Assembly (NCBI GenBank): GCA_023647555.1
Contig: JALRLY010000269.1
Span: 1 to 64,000 of the forward strand
Length of the DNA stretch: 64,000 nucleotides
Direction of reading: 5' to 3'
Source: Pancytospora philotis
Lineage: Eukaryota > Microsporidia
Both the position numbers and the translations under genes were made by a program. Position 1 is the stretch's first letter, and every line of letters begins with the position of its first letter. The notes below the pieces were generated by a model. It was given only the letters and a program-made list of their open reading frames with translations. It had not been told where the DNA came from and made no database searches. Below, piece by piece: positions 44,699 to 54,338 of the stretch.

Positions 44699-45796
44699 AT
44701 GCTGCGGCTTGTGGCCACACTAAACTTCGCTGTTATGCCTAGTGCGGTGGTTGACGATGAGCTCATTGCAGAGGAATTCATTGCGCATGCGCGGCAGTTC
44801 TTCGACCCCCGTGCCCCAGCTGCTTATTCGCTGCTTCAGATCGCGCCCAGAGTCAAGGACGTTGTCTTCAAGGAGACCCAGTTGACCAAAACCAAGTTTA
44901 CGTTTGCAAGATCAAGCGCAAAAGAGTATCTATCTGTGCATAACAATAATGTCGATATACTGAACCATTATGCGGGAAATTTAGTCAATTTTATCTCGAT
45001 GATCCATTGTACACTGTTCCTCTGCCCTATTGCCGATTTCAAGCGGACTGACTACTCCAGTCAAGGCATTAACGGTGCCACGGCCAGTGACTGCATTTCA
45101 CTCGAGTCTGCCAGCCGGGTAGCAAGCAAGAGACTCAGGGCACTGTGCGATGATCTCCGCGACTACTTCATCCCGGAAATGACCTGTGCACTTAACAGCT
45201 TCGTCAGTATCTGCGTCCAGGAGCTGCAGTTTTACGGTGTAGTCGGGCCCGAGTTCACTCTGCCGGGCTTCATGTTCAAATGGCACCAAACCCAACAAAA
45301 GTATAAGTCTCTATCACCGGCAAGTATGAATATCTGCCTTGCGTGCGACATAAAAGATGCCATTGAGGGGGCTTTCATTATAGCAGCTCAGTGCGATGGC
45401 CTGGCTGAAGAGAACCAGAAAGTCGCCGGCGCTGATAACTATTGCGCTTCTAGCCGACTATGCTTAGAACGCGTTTCGTTCAGTCAACTGCTGCAGTTTA
45501 TAGAAACGTACATGGGGGCTATTTTGCTCGTGCAGGTTGAACTTTTCAAGCTGGAGAGCCAGAGCATCGCTTTCAGCGACGAGGTGTATAGAATTATGTA
45601 TGCCAAATCTTGCAATGGCATTCTGGCGGGGATGGTCTCCGCGGAAGAAGCGGAGACTGATGATTTTGCTATAAAGCAAATTTGCGATGCTCATTTGGAG
45701 ACGATTCAGCAGACAAGGACACTGCTTACGAATATTCGGAGTAAGCTCCGCTTTCGTTTAGACCACATCCACAGCACGAAGGCTGCATCTAATTGA
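44699..45796 (+). CDS. Predicted secreted protein, family A copy 2
   Basis: A 365-residue paralogue of the gene at 39112. MLRLVATLNFAVMPSAVVDD is a weak signal peptide. Shared blocks are FIAHARQFFDP, LRALCDDLRDYF, SFSQLLQFIETYMGA followed by LVQVELFKLES, and QTRTLLTNIRSKLR. The middle third is divergent. A few cysteines (about nine) are scattered, which suits an exported protein. Promoter block and 24-nt spacing are shared with copy 1, so the duplication includes the regulatory region. No known domain. Confidence 0.75.
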   Translation: MLRLVATLNFAVMPSAVVDDELIAEEFIAHARQFFDPRAPAAYSLLQIAPRVKDVVFKETQLTKTKFTFARSSAKEYLSVHNNNVDILNHYAGNLVNFISMIHCTLFLCPIADFKRTDYSSQGINGATASDCISLESASRVASKRLRALCDDLRDYFIPEMTCALNSFVSICVQELQFYGVVGPEFTLPGFMFKWHQTQQKYKSLSPASMNICLACDIKDAIEGAFIIAAQCDGLAEENQKVAGADNYCASSRLCLERVSFSQLLQFIETYMGAILLVQVELFKLESQSIAFSDEVYRIMYAKSCNGILAGMVSAEEAETDDFAIKQICDAHLETIQQTRTLLTNIRSKLRFRLDHIHSTKAASN

Positions 45797-46107
45797 TGCT
45801 TTTATTCCATGAGTAGAACTACCTGGGCTGATCTCTGAGACTATCCTCTCATGGTAAGATTGCGCGACTGTCGCCTCCCATCAGTAAATTCTATTCAACT
45901 ATGCATGTTGTTTTAGTACTGTGGCTTAGTGGCAAGCTTGTGCAGGCGCCTCGTTGTTACAGATATTTTTTGGAGAGCAGTGCCACAGGGCTAGATGCTA
46001 CAAAACGAGGCAGCCACTTGGAAAAAAGCGCCAACGAACAAAGAGAAATGAGGCAGGCGCGGGTGCGGATACAAAAGTCCCAAATACATTTACTAAACGT
46101 CTATCAG
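45797..46107. other. Intergenic region, convergent
   Basis: About 310 bp between the ends of family A copy 2 and importin beta. No gene, RNA or repeat recognised. Confidence 0.5.
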
Positions 46108-48570
46108 CTACTGCAAGGCCCGAGCCAGCACGGCGTACTCGCTGGACAGGTGCGGCAGAACACTCGCCAGATACGGGCCGACCCACGGATGCGAGCGCAG
46201 CTTGTTGTAGAAATGCTGGTTCACGTCGTTGAGGAGGTTGACCGACTCGTTGCAGTAGGCATGGTGGATGTCGTTGAGCATGATCCGCTCGAAGATGTCC
46301 AGAATGCCGTCGATCTTCGCGCTGAGCGCGGCCGAGGAGCCGACGGACATGATGATGTAGTCGAAGGTGGTGATGATGGCGCTGCGGATCTTGTCCACGC
46401 AGTCCAGCTCGCCGGTGCGCCTGTACATCGCGATATAGTTGAGCAGGCCCGTGGCGAGCTCCAGATACGGCTCGAAGCCCTTGCCGACCGCGAGGGCGAT
46501 CTCGCCGAGGATTTCTATGACGCGGGGCTTGTAGTCCAGATCGAGCGTGTTGGCGCCGATGACCGCGATCAGCACCGGTATGGTGTCCTCCGTGAACGGG
46601 ATGAAGTCCTCCTCGAGGGTAACTGTCGCGCAGGACAGCATGTTGAGCGCCGCCTTGGCGACGAACGTGTCGTTGGACTGGGCGTCGCGGAGGATGAAGG
46701 GAACAAACTGCGAGAGGTGCGAGCGGAAGTGCGCGACGAGCTTCACGAGGATGAAGTAGACCTCCCCGTGGGACTTGTTCGCGGGCGTCTGCAGGACTTT
46801 TATGAGCAGGTCCGTGATCGGCGCCGGCTCGAAGGCGTTGATGAAGCACAGTGCCACGGAGAGGAGCACGAGGTAGGCGGATATGATGCTCTCCAGAATG
46901 AGAATCATGTCGCGCGGGCTCTGCCCAAGCACCCCGACCGTCTCGCTGATCCGCGCCGCGAGCCACTCGGTGAGGTTGTAGAGCAGCTGGATCTTGTCGT
47001 TCGGACAGAGCGGGATGAGCTCGGCCAGGACGGTCGAGAGCGCGTTGCGCACCTCAAACTGCTCGGGATGGATCGCATTGAACTTGTTGGTCAGCAGGGT
47101 AATCAGATTCGTGTAGTGCATCGAAAGAAGCCCGTTGATCTCGCCGTAGGTGTTGTCCCTGACCGCGCGCGCCAGCGCGTCGAGCACCCAGATGGCGTTG
47201 ATGGAGGACTCGGAGGTGCCGGGCACGAGGGCGCTGCACCGCTCTATGATAGTGGGCAGGAAGTTGAGCGAGCAGCGCAGGTCCTTCTCAATGACCTTGG
47301 CCAAGGCAAAGAGCACCTCGTTGTCGCTGATGGGGCTGCCGATGGGAACAACGGGCGGCTCGTTTTCGCTGGTGGGGTTGCTAAGGCGCAGGACAAGATG
47401 GCCGAGCATTTCGTAGGTAAATTCGGCGGCCACGGGATGGCAGACCGAGCCGAAAGCAACGGCACCGATCGCCCACTCCTCAGGCGCGGAGGACTCGAGC
47501 CGCTGTCTGATAAAGGACTGCGCGACCTCCTGTCCTACCACGGCGCCCTCCAGCGCATCAGAAAGCGTCGCAAGCAGCAGCGCGGTCGCCTTGTGCTCCG
47601 TCCAGTCCGTGTCCTCCATGTCCTCCTTCATGAGCTTGGGGAAAAGGCGCTGGAGAAGCACAGGCAGGCCCTGCAGCAGATGCTGCTTGAAGCCGAGCTC
47701 GCAGAGGATCATCCAATACTCGAAGGACTCGAGACTGGCAACGTCGCTGCGTCCACCGAGAATTTCCAGATACAGCTGGCTCACGAACGGAAGATGCTCA
47801 ATCATCAGGTCGCTGAACACATTCACGAGCTTGTTGATGACCTCGACGGCGCGGTGCGCAACCTCCTCGTCGCTCACGCCGACGTATCTGGAGACACTGA
47901 AGAGCACCCGCCCACGCGCATCCGCCTGCTCCATCACATTCTCGAAGATGTCGAGCGTGCTCATCAGGCAGTCGAGCGAGCGCACCACCACGGCGCGGTC
48001 GGCGGTCGCGCCCTCCACGATGTAGCGCGTGGCAATCTCAAAAATGACGGGCTCGGCGCGCGCAAAGCTGTAGTCCGTCTCGTCGTAGAGCTGGTCGCAG
48101 GCGACGGCCAGCGCCATCAGCGCGCCGCACTCGTACCCGGGCTGCAAGCTGCGCGCGTTCAGCCGCTCGAAGTAGCTGTTCGGCTTGTCGCAGTGGCAGT
48201 CGATGCGGATCACCGAGCCGAGGATCTTCGCAACGCTGCCGCGGATGGGAATGTCCCGCAGCGAAAGGCCCTCCTCCATCCGCGCCGCAAAGGCCGACCG
48301 CACATCCTCGGGGCAGTTCAGCCAGCTCGTCTGCAGATCCCGCTGCATCTCGAAGTCCTTGGAGTGGAACGAGTTCTTCAGCACGATCGCCGCGATCCGC
48401 CTGATCGCCAGCGGCGCAGACTCGTCGAGCATCAGCTCGCTGAACAGCATCAGGTACTCCACGTAGCTCTGCTGCATCATCCGCTTGATGCTCTTCTCGG
48501 CGTTCACCCGCGTGGCCTCATCAGCCTGCAGCGCGTCCGCAAGAATTTCCTCGACCTTGTGGCGCTCCAT
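46108..48570 (-). CDS. KAP95: Importin beta-1 (Kap95-like nuclear transport receptor)
   Basis: An 820-residue protein of HEAT repeats, near the family's 860-876. The N-terminal helices (EEILADALQADEATRVNAEKSI; family: LxxALSPDxxxRxxAExxL) and RRIAAIVLKNSFHSKD match importin beta's LKNxLxxKD region. DWTEHKATALLLATLSDALE carries the acidic DWxxxxAAxxxL signature of the RanGTP/importin-alpha binding half, and the later repeats include EPPVVPIGSPISDNE. It would carry importin-alpha cargo through nuclear pores. The ATG at 48570 follows CGGCCCC, downstream of GTAAATTTTTCTC; an ATG at 48642 lies upstream of that block and is rejected. Confidence 0.86.
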   Translation of the reverse strand: MERHKVEEILADALQADEATRVNAEKSIKRMMQQSYVEYLMLFSELMLDESAPLAIRRIAAIVLKNSFHSKDFEMQRDLQTSWLNCPEDVRSAFAARMEEGLSLRDIPIRGSVAKILGSVIRIDCHCDKPNSYFERLNARSLQPGYECGALMALAVACDQLYDETDYSFARAEPVIFEIATRYIVEGATADRAVVVRSLDCLMSTLDIFENVMEQADARGRVLFSVSRYVGVSDEEVAHRAVEVINKLVNVFSDLMIEHLPFVSQLYLEILGGRSDVASLESFEYWMILCELGFKQHLLQGLPVLLQRLFPKLMKEDMEDTDWTEHKATALLLATLSDALEGAVVGQEVAQSFIRQRLESSAPEEWAIGAVAFGSVCHPVAAEFTYEMLGHLVLRLSNPTSENEPPVVPIGSPISDNEVLFALAKVIEKDLRCSLNFLPTIIERCSALVPGTSESSINAIWVLDALARAVRDNTYGEINGLLSMHYTNLITLLTNKFNAIHPEQFEVRNALSTVLAELIPLCPNDKIQLLYNLTEWLAARISETVGVLGQSPRDMILILESIISAYLVLLSVALCFINAFEPAPITDLLIKVLQTPANKSHGEVYFILVKLVAHFRSHLSQFVPFILRDAQSNDTFVAKAALNMLSCATVTLEEDFIPFTEDTIPVLIAVIGANTLDLDYKPRVIEILGEIALAVGKGFEPYLELATGLLNYIAMYRRTGELDCVDKIRSAIITTFDYIIMSVGSSAALSAKIDGILDIFERIMLNDIHHAYCNESVNLLNDVNQHFYNKLRSHPWVGPYLASVLPHLSSEYAVLARALQ

Positions 48571-48599
48571 GGGGCCGCGCGCTGCGCCGCTTTTCAGAG

Positions 48600-48607
48600 A
48601 AAAATTT
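48600..48607 (-). promoter_or_regulatory. AAATTTTT block upstream of importin beta
   Basis: AAATTTTT about 29 nt before the ATG at 48570; it lies between two candidate ATGs and supports the downstream one. Confidence 0.5.
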
Positions 48608-48996
48608 ACAGGGCGTGCTTGGCTGGGCGCCGCCCTGTGCATGTTGGCGTCTGACGACCGCAGTGGCAGCGGTTAGGCGGGCGTATAACAGGATCTGTTG
48701 CGTACAATTGGGAACTAAAAAGAATTGCCGCTGCAACCATGCTGTGCTTTAGGCAATTTGGCATTGGTACTGATGGCACTCCGTGCGGCATTTGATGATG
48801 AGTAGCAGCATCATATAGGACTACGTATACAAGTGCCCACAGAATTTACTGGGCGGCTGTATTAATGGCACAGCACGACATGACTTCGCAACATGGACTA
48901 CAAATTATTTTCAAAAATAAAATGGGGGGCAACGCGAAAACGATATCCATACCCAATAAGCGCCCACAAGCTGCCGATAATTCTTTAATGCATAGC
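48608..48996. other. Intergenic region with family B downstream homology
   Basis: About 390 bp. The last 100 bp (from about 48900) resembles the sequence just downstream of the next family B gene (50300-50373), so the tandem duplication unit extends past the stop codons. No gene seen. Confidence 0.5.
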
Positions 48997-50016
48997 CTAA
49001 GTAGATTCATTGCTGGAACCAGCTGGATTAGCCTTCTCTGCGTTGCAGATTTCAAATAGCTCCATGATCTTTCGGGCAGCAGATAACTGCTTTAGATTAC
49101 GCTCCGAATATATATTGTACCAGTAAGTGACGTTCTTCAGACTGTTATACATTTTGGTTATTTCTGCATCAAGCTCCGCAGCGGGCGGTGCACACGGTCT
49201 TTGTTGCCCAGTAGCGGCGTCCTTCTCAATTAGTTCTGATATGGGCTTTAGGCGGTCAAACAATGCCTTATAATGATTGTATATGCCCTGAATATCAAAA
49301 TTAATGAGCAATAAACTGCTTGTCACATCACAGACCAGGCTGGTCGCAAACTTTAGGCACAGAAAGAAATCATTTTTCAAACTTGGGGAGACATTGCCAT
49401 TTTTGCGCATAAATATTTTCATTCTGCAGCGCAGTTTGCCGCTGGGGATCTGGATATTCTGATTGAATGGCCAAATATATTCAAGGATAAACTTGTTTGG
49501 CCGATGTACAGTAGTTTTCAGAAGCCTGCCGCGATCGTTATCATAGTTCCCGGGGAAAGGTATCTGAAGGCTAGTTAGGTACCCCTCAAGGGGTGCTAGT
49601 AGGCCATTGATAAGGCCAAATAGATTGCTGAAATATACTAGGAAGCTGTTGAAATCGCGTCGCTGCTTTGCAATAGTATCCACGAGGTAGTTTTTATAAG
49701 CGTCGCTTTCTCTAGTGGATGAAATCGCCAAGAAATAATGGAAATCTTCGTAAGTTACTGTCTCCTGTAAATTCATAAGATTTTCCTGTATCTCTTCATA
49801 CACGCTCGCAATCTTCTTATATTCGTTGGTTGTTGCGGTCATGCCAGCATCGAGCTCGCGCACGGTCGATTCCAAATGTTTGTAGATCTCTTTGAGCTCT
49901 GTTATCCCGAGAAACGCAGAAAGACGTCTCATGTTAGCGCTCGCATTGGCAACCGTAATTTCCACGGGACTTGCGGCCACAGACGCGGCCAGTACGCCCA
50001 GTCGGCAAATGCGCAT
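48997..50016 (-). CDS. Predicted secreted protein, family B copy 1
   Basis: A 339-residue protein beginning MRICRLGVLAASVAASPVEI, a good signal peptide with a small-residue cleavage region. Almost entirely helical. It is closest to the gene at 50374 (shared LESTVRELDAGMTA/LETTVHKLEDGMTA, ISSTRESDAYKNYL/ISCARESDAYRNYL, LQIPFPGN, CDVTSxLLLI). No known domain, no anchor. Lower GC than the core genes. The ATG follows AAAATTTTTTGCAGGGGCACCC. A tandem, secreted, lineage-specific family suggests a role at the host interface, which cannot be shown from sequence. Confidence 0.75.
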   Translation of the reverse strand: MRICRLGVLAASVAASPVEITVANASANMRRLSAFLGITELKEIYKHLESTVRELDAGMTATTNEYKKIASVYEEIQENLMNLQETVTYEDFHYFLAISSTRESDAYKNYLVDTIAKQRRDFNSFLVYFSNLFGLINGLLAPLEGYLTSLQIPFPGNYDNDRGRLLKTTVHRPNKFILEYIWPFNQNIQIPSGKLRCRMKIFMRKNGNVSPSLKNDFFLCLKFATSLVCDVTSSLLLINFDIQGIYNHYKALFDRLKPISELIEKDAATGQQRPCAPPAAELDAEITKMYNSLKNVTYWYNIYSERNLKQLSAARKIMELFEICNAEKANPAGSSNEST

Positions 50017-50072
50017 GGGTGCCCCTGCAAAAAATTTTAATTTAAAACAGAGAAAGCGTAACAGTCATCAGC
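50017..50072 (-). promoter_or_regulatory. Conserved upstream block, family B copy 1
   Basis: The region before the ATG (AAATTTT block, then AAAACAGAGAAAGCGTAAC and a TGATCAGC-like end) matches the same positions upstream of copy 2 with few changes. Confidence 0.6.
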
Positions 50073-50373
50073 CAGGGGTATGCAGACGCTCGGTGAATTT
50101 TCTGTTACTGAAGTCAAAAATAAGTATATTGGTGCTTATCTATTATATTTATCCTGTTCAATTTGAGCTGAACTCGTAGTTGTTGCGCAGTTCAGCTCAG
50201 GCTCGCATACTAAAATGATCAACTTGCTGAGTTTTAAGAAGTAGTTTAGAAAAGTCCCGTTCTACTCCATCGCATCATGTACTAGAAAGTAGGATTCAGA
50301 GATAAAATAGGAGCAAAGCGCAGAAGGCAAGCATGCCCACAAACTAACGCCGATAATATTTCAATGCGCTGCC
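50073..50373. other. Intergenic region between family B copies
   Basis: About 300 bp, AT-rich, no separate gene seen. Confidence 0.5.
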
Positions 50374-51396
50374 TCAAGCAGATTTATTGTTGATACTAGC
50401 CGGATTAACCGACTCTGCGCCACAGCTCCCAAGTAGCTCCATAGTCTTCTGAGCATCGGATAGATACATTAGATTACGCTCCGCATATTTAGGGTGGAGG
50501 TTGGTTATATCTCTCAGACTATTATACATCTCAGCTATATTAATATTGAGCATCCTGGCAGAGGGTGGGCAGTGCCTATATTCCTCGTTTACCGTCTCTT
50601 CCATAATTAACCTCGATGTGGGCTTCAGATAACTAAACAGTGTGCTGTATAGTACGTACATATGCTGCAGGTCATTAGTGATAAGCAGCAGATTACTTGT
50701 CACGTCACAGACTTGGCTGACCACATATTTTAGACACAAGAAGAAATCGCTTATCACATCCGGGGGGTTGTTATTTCTAAAGCGCGCAAATCTTGACATT
50801 CTACAGCATAATTTTATGCAGGGCATCTTTATTTCCAGATTATACGGCCAAATGTATTTGAGAATCATTTTGTTTGGCCGAGACACTTTAGTTTTTAGCA
50901 GCCCGGTCCGCTGCTTTTTATCGAAGTTCCCGGGAAGAGGTATCTGCAGCTCATCCGCGTAGTTCTGCAGCGGAGTCAGGAGCTCCTTGATGAGGACAAA
51001 CAGCTCGTCGAAATATGTCAGATATTCCTCAAAATCGCAGCGCTGCTTTTCAATAGACTCGAAGAGATAATTCCTATAGGCATCGCTCTCTCTAGCGCAT
51101 GATATTGCAAAGAAATAATAAAAATCTTCGCAGCTCACTGCCTTCTGTGAATTCGTGTAGTCCTCGTGTATCGTTTCGTACCAGCTTGTGACTCTCTTGT
51201 TTTCATTGGTTATCGCGGTCATGCCGTCCTCGAGCTTGTGCACGGTCGTTTCTAGACATTTGTAAATACTCTTCAGCTCTGGTATTTCAAGCAACGAAGA
51301 GAGGCGTCTGATGCTAGCGAACGCATTTGATCCCGTAATTTTCACGGGTTTTGCGACCGCCAGAGCTGCCAAAACGCTCAGTCGGTAAATACGCAT
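50374..51396 (-). CDS. Predicted secreted protein, family B copy 2
   Basis: A 340-residue sister of copy 1, starting MRIYRLSVLAALAVAKPVKI (signal peptide). Alignable along its whole length, including LQIPLPGNFDKK, RPNKMILKYIWPYN and SQVCDVTSNLLLI. The divergence is highest in the C-terminal third. The strong full-length similarity and matching flanks show a fairly recent tandem duplication. Function unknown. Confidence 0.75.
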   Translation of the reverse strand: MRIYRLSVLAALAVAKPVKITGSNAFASIRRLSSLLEIPELKSIYKCLETTVHKLEDGMTAITNENKRVTSWYETIHEDYTNSQKAVSCEDFYYFFAISCARESDAYRNYLFESIEKQRCDFEEYLTYFDELFVLIKELLTPLQNYADELQIPLPGNFDKKQRTGLLKTKVSRPNKMILKYIWPYNLEIKMPCIKLCCRMSRFARFRNNNPPDVISDFFLCLKYVVSQVCDVTSNLLLITNDLQHMYVLYSTLFSYLKPTSRLIMEETVNEEYRHCPPSARMLNINIAEMYNSLRDITNLHPKYAERNLMYLSDAQKTMELLGSCGAESVNPASINNKSA

Positions 51397-51454
51397 GGGC
51401 TCCGTTGCAAAAATTTTTAAATTAAAACAGAGAAAGCGTAACCGTGATCAGCGA
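51397..51454 (-). promoter_or_regulatory. Conserved upstream block, family B copy 2
   Basis: AAAAATTTTTGCAACGGAGCCC before the ATG and the AAAACAGAGAAAGCGTAAC segment further out match copy 1. Confidence 0.6.
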
Positions 51455-51784
51455 AGTGTGTATACAGAATCTTTATCAATTTTCTGATGCATATATCAGA
51501 GTTAGACATATCAGTGCTAGTCCATCCATTTCAGGACGTAGCTGGACCCTTGGCTCGACTCAACTCGGGCTCGCATATTTGAAATGGTTTTACAGCGCCA
51601 TGTTGTATATTTACTCAGTGGTCGCACCACGCCGCCCATTGCTACTGTTTTGGTAGCACTAGTTGTACGCATATGGTGCGGACGCCAGTGCGAAGATGAA
51701 ATAAGCTGCAAACTGCTCAGCAAAAAAAAACCTCGAATATGAATGCGCAGAACAGCATTTAACGCTAATTTATTTTAAATTAAG
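51455..51784. other. Intergenic region
   Basis: About 330 bp; a run of nine As near 51722 is the only feature noted. Confidence 0.5.
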
Positions 51785-52750
51785 TCAATTTTTTGCCAAT
51801 AAATCAAGTTCTTTGAACTTAGACATATGCTCGCGTCCCTCTGACAGGTGCTGGTTCGTTTTTACTTTATAATGCGCCCAGAATTTTGATAATTTGCCCA
51901 ACAGTATCCACGTGTCTTCTACCTGCGCAGACGGCAGGCCCGGCTCCTTGTATCGAACGACTTCGGCCAGCGCCGATACGCACTCCAGCTGCGCGAACAT
52001 CTGGTTATTTTTCTCATACGCTCGGCGGATCAACGAAACAACAAACAGGAAGCGTCTTATCACATCGCAGGCATCAGCCAGCATGACTTTTAGGGAAAAG
52101 AGATAATTGTAACAGACTCCAGGAGGGGGCGTCTCTTTAAGTTTCTCAACGCTACCTATCGTGTACCGCAGCTTTAAAAATGGCTCTCTAATATCCTCGT
52201 TATACTGCTCAGCGAGAGCACCAAGCAGCCAGTCTAGCAGAAAAGGGTCGATGCGTAATAGCATAGAATCGATTGGTCTGTAGCTGGCCGGTAGCTGTAT
52301 CCCCTGCTCATTCAAGTGTTCTGTGACTAGCTTTATAAGCTCCTTGATGGGCAAGAATAGCGCACTGAATGATGATAATGAATCTTCGAAAGCCTGCAGC
52401 TGTTCCATGGACCTTATTCGGAGTTCCTGGTACTCGCTCGCGCGCTTGCAAGTTGAATTTATTAGACGCGCATTATGTATGTAGTAAAGCTCGTCACTCC
52501 ACGGTTTCAGTATTTCCTGGTCAGTTGTTTCGAATAACCGCCTGACGCTTCGGTCCTCCTCTTCCAACCTTGCCATTCCGTCTAGGAGCTTCTCACCGAT
52601 ATCGACCAGCAAACCGTAGGAGCCGCGAAGCTTAGAGAGAGATGCGTCTTCAGCCAGTTGTTTGACGTTGGCTACCGCATTCAGAACTGTGCGCGGCAGC
52701 GTTGCCGTGGCTATAGAACCCACTAGCAAGCCTAACTGGCGAGCGCGCAT
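51785..52750 (-). CDS. Predicted secreted protein, family B copy 3 (divergent)
   Basis: A 321-residue protein from the ATG at 52750, beginning MRARQLGLLVGSIATATLPR (signal peptide). It keeps the family B plan: an LLDGMARLEEE block, a cysteine in the RLINSTCKRASEY segment, LNEQGIQLPASYRP, a LRYTIG segment and ACDVIRRFLFVVSLIRRAYEK before a variable tail. Identity with copies 1 and 2 is low, so this is an older duplicate. The start follows CAAAATTTTGCGGCCCCACCC. Confidence 0.7.
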   Translation of the reverse strand: MRARQLGLLVGSIATATLPRTVLNAVANVKQLAEDASLSKLRGSYGLLVDIGEKLLDGMARLEEEDRSVRRLFETTDQEILKPWSDELYYIHNARLINSTCKRASEYQELRIRSMEQLQAFEDSLSSFSALFLPIKELIKLVTEHLNEQGIQLPASYRPIDSMLLRIDPFLLDWLLGALAEQYNEDIREPFLKLRYTIGSVEKLKETPPPGVCYNYLFSLKVMLADACDVIRRFLFVVSLIRRAYEKNNQMFAQLECVSALAEVVRYKEPGLPSAQVEDTWILLGKLSKFWAHYKVKTNQHLSEGREHMSKFKELDLLAKN

Positions 52751-52762
52751 GGGTGGGGCCGC

Positions 52763-52770
52763 AAAATTTT
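52763..52770 (-). promoter_or_regulatory. AAAATTTT block, family B copy 3
   Basis: AAAATTTT followed by GCGGCCCCACCC and ATG; one of the most typical start signals in the window. Confidence 0.55.
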
Positions 52771-53034
52771 GCAAGTCATCAGTAAGCAGGGTTCAGAATG
52801 CGCAAAGCAGCTAGCAATTTGTTGCCCCTTACAGTGGGCTGTTTACGGCCATCGATAAGCGATGTACCTTGGAGCCATTCATAAACGCATATCGTAACAC
52901 CTGGTTTAGTCCGGGTACCTGGTGGCTTTGCATCTGCAAAAAAAACCGCACATAGCATTCACAGCAATCACTATGGGCTGAATGGCAAATCTACAATAAC
53001 AACGCATCTTTCAAAGAGCTAACCGACTATTTAA

Positions 53035-54156
53035 CTAAATGCGAGTGCTGATAGCATCAACCACGGTAGCTTCAACCAAATAATCCTTTTCCTCCGTATA
53101 CGTTCCAGGCAGTGCATCATCTGGTACGTCCTCTGGCTCGCGCTCGCAGTAGTCGTAATATAAAGTGCTATCCAGCGTTAAATCAGGCACGACTGCCTGT
53201 TTGTAGTTGGAAGGAAGCTCTAATAATTTTAGATGTTTCGGGAACAATCTAAACCCTCTAGCGTTGGTCCTGCGGTATTCGTTGAAGAGTTCCTTGGCCT
53301 TGCTTAGATAAGCACGCGCATTTATTCTTTCTACCATGAACGCCAGCGCACACGACGTGTCGCGATTATCGCTCGCCGACTCAGCGACCGCTTCCAACGA
53401 TGCCTTGAGCTGGTCGAACAACGGAAGGGATTCCTCGTACGCGTGCTGTAGCTGCGAAGCAACCTTGAGGTACCAGCTCGTTACTTCACAGGCAGAGGAA
53501 AGCACCGTGACCATCCTCCATAGATGGTCGGTGCAATTTTGCGTGTGTGCATCGATAGCAGCAATATATTTAGCCCCATCTAGCCTATACCGTAGCCTGA
53601 TAAGCGGTATGATGATAGTGTGGTTAACACGCCTGCAGTAATAGCCGAGTAGACCCTTCGCCTTGAAATCCAGCAGCTTCCGGTCATAGAATGTAAAGCT
53701 GGGCGAGATGGGCTCGTAATGCTTGTCCACGTAGTCTGTGAGCAGCACTACGGTCTTCTCGAAAGGTGCTAGCAATTTAGCCAAACAGCCCAGATAATGC
53801 TCGAACACGCACTTGCAGGTATCGTTCATGTAGAATAGATTCCAGTGCTCAGCACAGAACGGAGCTGCCAATGCGTCAACAGAGCCAGTGCCATTCAGGC
53901 CATCCGGCCGCCGATCTATTGCAGCTTGTACCCAGCGGTACATGGATACAAAGCTATCATGCTCTGATTGCAGTCTGTCCATGCCGTCGTGGAGTTCGCT
54001 GATGGTGATCCCCAGTAAGTCGTTAGCCGTCTTAAATTCAGGCACAACGGACTGCAGAGGATCCTCCAGGACCCTAGCTAGCCAGCCTTTGGGTAGGTAT
54101 CGATACGGCCTGGAATGCGCTAGAATGTCTACCACATCCAGAAGCATAGTGCGCAT
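53035..54156 (-). CDS. Predicted secreted or intracellular protein, family B copy 4 (divergent)
   Basis: A 373-residue protein from the ATG at 54156. It has the family B order: ELHDGMDRLQSEHDSFVSMYRW, a cysteine pair in MNDTCKCVFEHYL, a RLRYRLDG segment, and SACEVTSWYLKVASQLQHAYEE with LFDQLKASLEAV. The N terminus MRTMLLDVVDILAHSRPYRY is a poor signal peptide, so export is uncertain. A C-terminal extension of about 60 residues, acidic and with several Tyr, is unique to this copy. It is the most diverged member in the array. Confidence 0.65.
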   Translation of the reverse strand: MRTMLLDVVDILAHSRPYRYLPKGWLARVLEDPLQSVVPEFKTANDLLGITISELHDGMDRLQSEHDSFVSMYRWVQAAIDRRPDGLNGTGSVDALAAPFCAEHWNLFYMNDTCKCVFEHYLGCLAKLLAPFEKTVVLLTDYVDKHYEPISPSFTFYDRKLLDFKAKGLLGYYCRRVNHTIIIPLIRLRYRLDGAKYIAAIDAHTQNCTDHLWRMVTVLSSACEVTSWYLKVASQLQHAYEESLPLFDQLKASLEAVAESASDNRDTSCALAFMVERINARAYLSKAKELFNEYRRTNARGFRLFPKHLKLLELPSNYKQAVVPDLTLDSTLYYDYCEREPEDVPDDALPGTYTEEKDYLVEATVVDAISTRI

Positions 54157-54338
54157 GAGGGTCCGTTTGCGGATGCATTCAGAACGTACGCATAAAAATT
54201 TTGTTGTGCGCGTTGGCCGGTAAATTTTGAGGTACAAGTGATACTAAATCGAAAGCGTACGGTATTTATCTAGTTGTTGTATTTACTTCAATTTAAATGC
54301 TCTGTATCCGGCAATATAGCTTAAGAATAGACGCAGAG

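Noticed and set aside
45901..48654. A 917-residue plus-strand frame opposite importin beta
   Set aside because: Antisense shadow; the minus-strand protein has clear HEAT repeats and a proper start signal.
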